DNA of 64,000 bases. It comes from Mactromeris polynyma (taxonomy: Eukaryota > Mollusca > Bivalvia > Venerida > Mactridae). A program made the translations under genes and the position numbers. The notes beneath the pieces were generated by a model. It was not told where the DNA came from, searched no databases, and saw only the letters and a program-made list of their open reading frames with translations. The stretch is from the NCBI GenBank assembly GCA_032209605.1, contig JASFXZ010000010.1:13537385-13601384 (forward strand). Reading direction: 5' to 3'. Of the stretch, positions 51,829-62,100 are shown in pieces. The stretch's first letter is position 1. Every line of letters starts with the position of its first letter.

Positions 51829-54800
51829 TTATTGTCTTCTCATCTGCTTATCACGTACATTATACTTCCGAGATACCAAAGCAATCTCAAAAGCTTTTTG
51901 CCATGAGTGATATAGGTACATATTCTGAATTATATCAAACACTGCGTTAATGTTCAAATGTTTTCTTGCACTTTGAGTCAGCCTGAAAAGACAGAAAATA
52001 AATATTCTCATCAACACGAGACTCGACATTGCTCATCTAAGCCCGATTGGTGGCCCTTATCGTTCACCTTAGTACAAGCCCGATTGGTGGCCCTTATCGT
52101 TCACCTTAGTACAAGCCCGATTGGTGGCCCTTATCGTTCACCTTAGTACACTAGCATTTTGATAGAATAAGGATCACCTAAGGACCATCATCCCTGTTAA
52201 GTCTGGACAGTCAAAATCGACTATGCAGTTTAGAAGGAAATGTCGCTTATAATTTCCACTATATGCATATAAGGAACCAACCCCGCCCCCTACAGATCGT
52301 GTTTTCAGATGGAACATAAAAATGTATACAATCTTGATCTTGGAAGAGGACCACTACATATGGCTACGCTACAAATATATAAGCTCTACACCTTATGGTT
52401 AACGCTACCACACAGGGCTTTAATTCCATAGCCACTACATCCACACACTGCTTAATAATGCAGTGCATTTTGATACTTTTACAACTTAGGCTAGAGTGCC
52501 TGTCTCTTGATTGGAAGGTCATGAGTTCAAGCCCCTTTTTGAACTGGTTTGATTACGAATTTCACGCAAGTACTACCTAGAGTGATTAGTTTAAATTGCA
52601 AGAACAGTGTAAAATAAATAAGTTTAAACTAAGCAACTTACTTAACATAATCATGTAAAGGTAAGGATGCACATTGTATTCCAAATTCTTTAGCAGAACT
52701 GTAAGTCAATCTCGGTCTACTTGTTCTGTCCACCAAACCACCGATAATATAAATCATATTGTGGTCAAGCTCTCTCAATGGTGGTCCATCTGGAGACAGA
52801 TAAACCAATTTTTCACGTGGAAAAATATCCATAAAATGTTCTTCATGAAAATAAACGGGCAAGGAATTATCACTCTCATAAAAGTTCAGCATCCTTGTGT
52901 TGTCACGTATACTTGTCATATGAATCTGCAATGGTTGCTGATGTCTAGCGTTAACACCGGCAGTCAGCAAAAGTTGGTTACTAGCCTCTGTCTGCTCTCT
53001 AAGGGTCGCATCTGGAAAATGCATATCTATCAGCACAGGAATGTCGGACTGCCATACTTTTAGTTTATTCCATTTGTACTCTTGCTTATCCCTGTCCGGA
53101 ATGTGAACAGAAAAGTCCTTATACGAATCAGGGGAATGTTCTTTTTTTTCCTTCTTTAATCTGTTTTCATCTCGTTTCAGTTTCTCAGTCTTTTCCTTGG
53201 ATTCCGTCTTGTGCACATAATACATGTACTTCAAAGCCGCGCTATGTGTAAACCTTTCAGTCAATAAAGCATACCAGTGCTCATCTTTGATAGTCTCAGG
53301 TAACTGTGAAAAGACAGAATTATGTACATAGGATATCTTAAACATTCGACATATAATCAGTGAGAAAGTATTCCTTTAACATTCACTTTACCAAACGAAC
53401 ATATAAAATCTAAATAGACAGGTATCCAGGATACGATGACCATGCTATATAACAGTTAGTCACACATGTAAGCTTTGACCATGAAACGGGTTTTAATGTT
53501 CTTGCTTGTGACACATTTATTTTGATATGGAAACCATTTATGTCAAATTACTTCGAAATGTCATGATACAGAACTCAGTTACAATGGTTTAACACAACAG
53601 AAAGAGCTGTCATCAATATTGTTCACATAGCAAAAAGAAACCAAATTCAAACTCGCACCATGATCTAGGTCCTGAAAACTGTATGTGTCAAGCTTGCGAC
53701 ACATTGTCTTGTAATGGTTATTACTTATGCAATTTTTTTTACAAATCCCATCATGCATGTCGAAGTTATGTGCAAGACCTGATTCTATATTATTGCCAAT
53801 GCACACACGGACAACAAGACAACAAGAACACTGTATGCCCTTCTGCCATTATCAAGTTGAGGGCATGAACAATCTGAGTACTGAAGGCATTAATGTATTC
53901 TGACTATTTGAAGAGGGGGGAAATGAAGATTTTTTAGGCAACAACACTTGTGTCGGTTTTATTATTACAGACTAGCTTCACCAGTCATGACCACCAATTA
54001 GTTGAGTATATTTTATAGAAGTATAAAATGTTTATTGCAGAAAGGCATGGTGTTTTAGTATAGCTTTTCAGTCTATATGAATATTTAAGTATTTAAATGC
54101 TAACAGCTATGTTGTGTTTGTTAGTCCTAATCTTCACTTAATCATTTTCATCCAAGTTTTTGGCACAGACATTCAAACGAAAAATCAAACTTCTTGATGT
54201 GGTCATCAAATATGCAAGGAATATTTGAGCTAGGTCTCGGCATTCAAATCCTAATCCGAAGAACAATTTAGTATCCCTAAATCCGATTCACATTTTGGTT
54301 GGATGAATTTACATTGTAGTCTACTATACCTGTATACATATTGAAAAATGGCTCCGCCCTGTGCCGGCCATGTTTTTTCAACGAATCCAAAAAATTTGAA
54401 CAATCTTTGTAGAGGCTCACCTCACGAATATTTCGGTCAGAACGTTTTGACAAGAGGATTTTTGAAGTTTCAACTATATGGGCCGTGTTTTTTGACGAAT
54501 CCAAACCCCTTGTTGCATTTTAGTAGACAGTCACCCTAGTAACCTTTCCCTTACATTTTGTGAAATTCTGCAAAAAGTTTTCAGATGAGATGGTTTTAGC
54601 AGCAAAACAGCAATTTTTGTTAAGTGTCACCACTTACAAGTTTCCAGCAGTTTCATGAAATTCTGCCTTGTGGTTCGGAGGAGATGTTCTATAAATAATT
54701 GTTGACAGACATACGGACAGACAGTCGACGGATGAAGATCGATCAGAAAAGCTCACCTTAAACACTTCAAACTCAGGTGAGCAAATAATACAGAATGTAA

Positions 54801-56282
54801 AATCTACTATCTGAAATTCTTACCAGTATATTTTCATCTTGCCATTTTTCTAAATATGACTCAACCATTCTTTTTCTTTCCATGTATACTGGACTCTTGT
54901 CTATATTTGCCATAAATTCTTTGTACCTTTTCTGCAGTACTTCGCCTGGCGTTAATGTTACTTTGTCGTCTTTAGAAACACTGCTACACAAAGCATTTTC
55001 TTTTCCAAGGACCACTGAATGTCTTAAATACCGGGCTGAAAGTAAACAGTATTATAAACAACAAGAGGCTGACGTTCTCCTGGTTGAATGGTGCACATAG
55101 ACCTTTGATAAGCATTTTTCTGGACAAGACAATTTTTGAAATAATTCCTATATAATTCTATAGAAAACATGTGGCAATGTTCTAATTCGCTTCACTAGCA
55201 AACCAAAAATTTAAGTAGGTCAAATATTTAATTCTGCTCCAGTCATACTTGGAAATGAGTAGATCAAAGAAAATCTTTCAAGGACTTGGAGCCATTTTTA
55301 GTACACAGCAGACTGGTATTATGCTATGCTAGATGCAAACTGTGATAACAACCATGAATCAGTTAAATTTTGGCATTTATGAGAAAATCAAATCTACACT
55401 TTATCTGTGACCCAGTCTGCATATAATTACATTTTCGGAAAATTGCTATTAGGTAAACAAACTGTGGTGATTTCACAATTCAAAGCTTTTAAAGAAATTG
55501 TGTCCACCAGGAGGCACACAAATACTTTTGAGGGGTCATTTCTCAAAGAAATGTGCCAAATATGCAGGATTTGTGCATCAGAGAAAACACTGTTTCCTAG
55601 AATCAGTGTTTGTGACCTAGTTTTTGACACCAGATGACCTAGTTTTGACCTTGCCCTAGATTTCATTGAGACAAAATTTAATATTCTGGCCAAGGTTCAT
55701 GCAGAATAGGTACAAGATATGACCTCCAGAATTTTAAATAGGTCAATGTTAATGACACATGATGCAGGACAACAGACACAGGGCAATCCCAACCGTTAAC
55801 CTAAAAATGAAATGGTATGGTCTTATTGACACAAACAGTTTTGGTACTAACAATGACTAAGACCTTGACCTTTGTCCCAGTGACCTCAAACTACTAGGGG
55901 TCATCTACTACCTATGACTAGTGCACATACTGAGTTTGACAATCCTAGGTCAATGTCTGCAGTTATTGAGCAGCAAAGATTCGGTAGTCACTGTGACCTT
56001 CACCTTTGACCTAAATCATTGACGGTCATCTAATACCCATTAATATGCCTACCAAAATTTGAAGATCATAGGTCATAGCCTTTTCAAGTAAATGGGCAGA
56101 AACCAGGTTGCTAACAGACAGACAGACAACCAGCATCATCACATAATACTGCCCTTTGGGCATAAGACAATGTAAGCGCAATAAATCATATATACAACAA
56201 ATAATTAGTTACCTTGCAAGTTTAAAATCCCATTTAACTGGCAACACTTTCCCAATAAACGTTTCAGAATTATAGCAGACAT
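51829..56282 (-). CDS. TRMT10C: TRMT10C paralogue D: inverted partner of copy C
   Basis: Minus-strand exons 56282-56213, 55035-54824, 53303-52642 and 51982-51829 join in frame (phases 1, 0, 2) to 365 residues. Exon 1 (MSAIILKRLLGKCCQLNGIL) is a mitochondrial-type presequence. Most of the protein parallels copy C: RKRMVESYLEKWQDENIL, LPETIKDEHWYALLTERF, DIPVLIDMHF, YLSPDGPPLRELDHN, YIIGGLVD with the catalytic Asp kept, and NMYLYHSWQKAF. The tail is shorter than in C. Introns also align with C, including intron 1 (CCCAAAGGGCAGTAT). A 5'UTR exon ends at 58414, but its donor is GC (AAAG|GCAAGTGG) where C has GT. D is tail-to-tail with C and head-to-head with E. Confidence 0.88.
52040..52150. repeat. 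37-bp tandem repeat, 3 units, in intron 3 of copy D
   Basis: The unit begins AGCCCGATTGGTGGCCCTTA at 52040, 52077 and 52114; the copies are essentially identical. Confidence 0.92.
55600..56165 (-). repeat. TGACCT-rich dispersed repeat in intron 1 of copy D
   Basis: On the minus strand it begins GCCCAAAGGGCAGTATTATG and continues with a string of AGGTCA elements. The equivalent repeat lies in intron 1 of copy C (39150-39990), so it was present before the C/D duplication. Confidence 0.65.
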
Positions 56283-58280
56283 TATATTATCTCCTGAAAA
56301 AAAATCTCGAATTAAACTTTAGTCTAAAAAGAATTGTACACACACCAGTCACTATCAGCACAGTTTAAAAGGTAAAACTCAATATCTTATCATTGTAAAG
56401 ATTCAAAGGAAAGCAAGTTACCAGGTTAGACGTACTCAATCTGCTAAGGATTGCTCATAATTATGATCTGATATTTTTGTTGCAATCTCTCCAAGTCTTG
56501 CACGTATCTGGAAAATCTTAACATCCAAATGTATTAAAAACACACAATGCTGTTCAAACTTACATGCTTTTATAGACGTAAGCTTTATCATCATACACAT
56601 GTCGAACATTATAATTAAACGAACTGAATCTTAGTCAGAAAATGTAGGGTGGACATTTTTATGCATGTAAACATCTGAATACTTTAATATTGATGTTATA
56701 ATCAGTATATATTCACTAGAACGAAATATAGACCAAAATGAATCTCTGACGATCAATATCAGCTAAGCTACGCTGCTGTAAACTAGCAGTTATTGAGAAT
56801 TTTATGTATTTCATACATCTATATTTAACCAAAACTAACAACGAAAATGGTTATACATGTATATTCTTATAGCTAATAATCCAGACAAATATTTCCCCTG
56901 AAATAGAATTTAACAAACAAACCACATTTATAACAGATAGAATACGTAACTACAGGGAACGCCACATACACAAGACAGTGCCTCCCTACCGCAGACCTCA
57001 GGGAAAACAACAATCCACAAAACATAAGGTACTTAAGGAGGTCAAAGGGTACACATGTTAAGGAACAGAGGCCCGGCAGACCACAAGGAATAACATTAGC
57101 TTCTACATTGTAAGTTTTAATATAAAATTGGCAAATAATAATCATTTATGTATACATGTACATTCGTACAAGTGATGATGCTTTTAAGTTACTGGGTAAT
57201 TTTACTGGTGACACTGCATGCATGCTTGACCTTTCGAGTTATTTTCAAGATTCGTAATATAGAGCTCTAGGTAAGCACTTAGTCCCAATAATTATATGTT
57301 TAAGGCTTTTCATTTCATCTTTTATATTTATCATCTGTTATTTCATATCTTTCATTTATTGTCACTTGTAACTTTACCAGAAAATTTTACAAATTTGACA
57401 AAAAACACAGTGATGTCATATTTGCTAGGTAAGCATGATATATAATATATATGACAATGAATTTATTTGATAGAGGCCACCGGCCCAAAACAATCATCAT
57501 GATATTGCATCTTCTTTTTAAATGTCATCTAAATGTTAATAAACCAGAACGAGGCAGATTTCCCAGATGCTCGAATTTATTGAGACAAATTCCAGAAAAA
57601 TTAGATCAATGACCTTCAGTTTTTAAACACATGTTTCATTGCCGAACATGAAAAAATGTTGCTTCAAACTTTCTTATGGTTTAAATTAATTATGTTCTTT
57701 AGTTTAAAATGAAAAAATATGTAAGTAAAATGTGTACGGAGTGAACATGCCTTGACTTTTCTGCCTAGGGGCTTGAATCAATCTTCAAGTATACGAGAAA
57801 GCAGGCATATAACGAATACCCATATAACAAAGATGTTTACTAGGGGCCTGTATAAATCTATTATTCTCATGATGCCTTGACAACTGAGTAAGTCTAAATG
57901 TTGGGTTGTAATTCAAAAACAGCTGTATGTTACGCTGTCCTTTGAAGGGAAAATGAAAGAGCACTAAAAACTTGGAATCCCGAAAACATAAATCTCAGTG
58001 CATAGAAACACCAGAAAGCACCGAAAAGCCTAGTCCAAAATATTAGACGTAAACATACCCATTTAACCATTAACATTCATCATTTTGTTATTTTACATTT
58101 TACTTTCACTTTGTATGTAACCAGGAAAATGTCAAAATGTGAAATAAGGTATGTAGGGTCTTATTTATAGGACTACGAAAAGACAAAAAGCACAGAATAG
58201 TAATTAAATTTTGTTTATTGCAATGTTTATATTCATTAATTTCATGTTTTATGCTGTTAATATCGTGAAATGCAATCACT
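56283..58280. other. 5' intron of copy D, no other gene seen
   Basis: AT-rich DNA between coding exon 1 of D and its probable 5'UTR exon. There is no recognisable coding sequence; open frames are short and lack motifs. Confidence 0.4.
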
Positions 58281-58281
58281 G

Positions 58282-58303
58282 GTGATGATGATGATGATGA
58301 TGA
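58282..58303. repeat. (GAT)n microsatellite
   Basis: Seven GAT units. Read on the minus strand it makes a poly-His stretch in a spurious open frame. Confidence 0.9.
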
Positions 58304-58414
58304 AATGTGTCGAAATCCGATGCCTTCCGGCTTTTCTGTGCTTTCCGGCCATTCATGCAGCCGCATAAATCGCGAAAACGTATGACAAAACGATATAGCT
58401 TAATACCACTTGCC

Positions 58415-58654
58415 TTTAAAGAACAAAACTCGTTCTTTTCAGTGTGATTCGTAAATTTGAAACTTTGCCTGTGATACTGAAATATGATCAAAAACCAATA
58501 ATGGCAATAAAGATATACTTTGAATTTGCTCTTGTTAGACCCATGCTCACATTCCGGTCCTTGAATTATGTTTACCTGATTGTGACAATCACTTCGTTCG
58601 TCAACATGTCGGAGAAATGTTGAAAGACACTGTCAACTTACCCTCAAATTACCG
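58415..58654. promoter_or_regulatory. Probable bidirectional promoter between copies D and E
   Basis: D's 5'UTR exon ends at 58414 (minus). A strong donor (ATTACCG|GTAAGG at 58654) is the best candidate for the end of E's 5'UTR exon (plus). Both genes would start within about 240 bp. ATTCCGGT at 58553-58560 and CTTCCGG at 58324-58330 resemble ETS/GABP sites, which are common in mitochondrial-gene promoters. The E exon is inferred from the donor alone. Confidence 0.4.
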
Positions 58655-59147
58655 GTAAGGATTAAATGTACTGTTGATGGATTACTTCCTCTGTCAGTTC
58701 CTAATATCTAAGCACTGGCGAGATGAATTAGTGTGTCCTAAGTTGTTTGTATTTGGATATATTTATTTCGGATACAAATATTTAGGTATGCAAGCCCCAT
58801 TCCCCAAAGAAGAGTTAGGGCCTAGGTAGTGCAACCTGGTAGCATCCCACAAGCATGAGAGTAAATTTAGTATAGAAGAGTTAATATTTAGAAGATTCAT
58901 TTCAAAAGACTTTTTAGTTTAGTAAATGCCTAACATCATTGCATTAATTAGTAAGAGTTTTTCTATTTCTGAACTTATGTGTCCCAGCATTGATATCAAA
59001 CTTTTGTCTGACAGTTTTTAAATTTGGAATAGAAAAATTAGTATCATACTGATAGTGGGATTTGTACACAAATAATGTTATTATTGATATAACCTGTGTG
59101 TTATTCTTTCAGTGTTTAGCTGTAGTTGGATTCAATGAAGATAAAAC

Positions 59148-62100
59148 ATGATGGCTTATAAACTATACAAATTTTGCATTCCTGTTCTGCAGATGAAGAC
59201 TCGCAGTTGTAAGGATATTTTATCATTTCCATTTTGTATGATACTTAATTCAACATGCAGACTAGTTTTGTTGATAGTTCTGTCAGCTTAAAGTTATACT
59301 ATGCTCATTTTTTGTTCATTTGTTTAATTGACCAAACATGAAAAATATATTTCCTCTGGTTAAAACATCACTAAACATGCATTTATAAAGAATGAACTCA
59401 TAATGTATTAATCCATATTTGTTGAAGAAAGATGTTTTTACATCCTAAAATTTAAAAAACTTCCAGTTTTTTTTAACAATCTGGCTATTTTACAGGTTTT
59501 GACTGTAAGTAATATGATAAAAGCGGATTTTTTCAACCGGTTTTAGATTGCAATGGTTCTTATTAGAGATGTTTTAGCCAATGTTACAACAATACTGGAT
59601 GAAGCCAATTCAAACATTTTATGTTCAGATGAGCCAGATACATCTTTAATAAGTAATCTATGCATTTGCTTGTCTCTATCCTTGAAAACATTTCCACATC
59701 ACAAATGTTACCTTCTTATAATAACTTCCTGCATTAACTTTCTAAGCTATCGTTTATTCTCAATCATAACATATACTAGAGAGTTGACATTGACCTTATA
59801 TTCTTACTGCTTCTTGTCTAATCAAACATTTATGTTCATTTGGGGCCGGGGGCATGTAGGTTTGCTCTTGTCTGGCCGCGTACGGACTGAAAATCTTGTC
59901 ACAATCTACTCCTTTACTAATTTACCTAGAGTCACCAACTTTCACACAAATGTTTATTAGGATGAGAAGTTGTGCACCAGGATTTTAGTTTTTATATAGG
60001 AGTACAGTCAAACCTGTCTGTAAAGACCACCCATGGGAACAGCAAAATGCGGTCTTTGTTTACAGGTGGTCTCTATTAACAGATTAAATATCATTGAAAA
60101 TGGTCTGATGGGAGATTGGTGGTCTTTGCAGACAGGTTTTGCAATAGTGGTCTTTGTTCGCAGGTGGTCTTTAACACAGGTTTGACTGTAGTTACACCGG
60201 AGTCATGGCCCTTGACTTAGTCATTATCAAGACATTAGGCACTGCTCCTCAAGTAATTGCCCTACAGTCACCAAACTTAACACAATCGTTTATTAGGATG
60301 AGAAGTTGTTCACCTTGTTATAGTTTTTAAATCGAACCAGTAACACCGGAGTTATAGCCCTTGACTTGTGACAAAAGTAGAAACATCAGTGTCCTATGGA
60401 CACAATTATAGTTTAACTTTAAAATCGGCATTTTTATTATTTCAGTAATCTATTTGCCAGAAGCATATTTTAAAAGCACCTCTGCAAAACAGGCACCTTC
60501 AAAGTATATCATAGAAGATATACTGGATGCAAAATACAAACATTTTTCTGACATTCTTGATAAAGAGAGTGAAGTATTCTTGGACAACCTAAGTAAATCT
60601 ATGCAAGATCAGAAAATGGAGCTGGAACTAATGATTGAGACAATGAGATTTGATGATGAGGAAGCAAAGGTAGGAACTAATGATTGAGACAATGAGATTT
60701 GATGATGAGGAAGCAAAGGTAGGAACTAATGATTGAGACAATGAGATTTGATGATGAGGAAGCAAAGGTAGGAACTAATGATTGAGACAATGAGATTTGA
60801 TGATGAGGAAGCAAAGGTAGGAACTAATGATTGAGACAATGAGATTTGATGATGAGGAAGCAAAGGTATGAACTAATGATTGAGACAATGAGATTTGATG
60901 ATGAGGAAGCAAAGGTATGAACTAATGATTGAGACAATGAGATTTGATGATGAGGAAGCAAAGGTAAACACTGTAGCCCCTCTACTGGACACCTTTACAT
61001 TGAAACCTCAATATTAAGACCATCATTGGTTCTGAAACAAATCAGTCTAAGTTGTCTGATTAACTGGGCCATTAAAACATGGTCTTATTGATGATATGGT
61101 CTTAATTTCAAGGTGGTCTGTATGTGAGGTTTTTACTGTATATACATATTTTTGTTTATTCAAATCAACTTGGAGGGCATGCCTGAAATAGGATTGTAGT
61201 GTATTAATACCTTAAATGTCATGCATCTCCAACCCATTAAAGACACAAAAATAACTTAGTTTAAGCTTATTCATTAAGCATCAATTGTGAAGCAAGTTGA
61301 CCACTTATAATATCACTCTCAATGACGTGATTACCTGGAGCCTTATTCACTAACATTTATAAGACTAAAACTCAAACTTAGATTTAAAAATGTTAAGTTT
61401 ACTTTTTGCTCCTACGTTGTTATTACTATACCGATTTTAATCAAACTTGTCTTAAGTGTAGATTGGTTAATAACAACTATCCAGACACAATTTTGTTCAT
61501 TTTGTTATAAAGAAAAAGAAAGTCTGGTAAATATAAATATTGCAATTTTTAAGTCTAAGTCTGAGTTTCAGCCTTAAAGTCACTAAGTGTTTGTGTATAC
61601 GGCCTCTGGTTTCTAAGCAGTGCTCACTCCTATATTAAGTGTAAAGTTTATGGTTCAGCCTTCCCTACCACCCTCCTTTTAAAGAAAAAAAACGAATCAT
61701 TATTTAAGCTATCAGTTATTTTATTTTGATTTGTTTAAGCTTAAGGCGTGAGCCTCGATACCAAGCTGCATTGGTGGGACAAATTATTATGAAGTGAAAT
61801 GCTTAAATTTTGGTTGTAAGCATTAACGATGCCCATTGTTTACAATCAGTCATTACATAAGGTGTGAAAATACTAGTCATTTTATAAAATATTTTCCATA
61901 AAAAAATTCTACAATTTTTCACCCAGAAGCAGCAATCCATTTTGTGTCCGATAAAGAGGTATTAGGATACGTGTTAATCAATTAACAGTTGGACCAATTA
62001 ACATTGTTGGATGTTCCTTTAGGCAGGTGTCAGTTTCAACGGGGTATCATAATAGAAATTTAGTTAAACTTTTGCTGAGACCGTCTGCTCATGTAGGACA

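Noticed and set aside
52490..52560. Possible tRNA-like SINE head (GGTCATGAGTTCAAGCCCC)
   Set aside because: A B-box-like piece is present but the A box and body are too weak to call.
58276..58491. Minus-strand frame ending in a poly-His run
   Set aside because: It is the (GAT)n microsatellite read in one frame; nothing else supports a gene.
59553..59960. 135-codon open frame in intron 1 of copy E
   Set aside because: It runs into the TGCCCC repeat, has no recognised domain, and lies between exons of copy E on the same strand.
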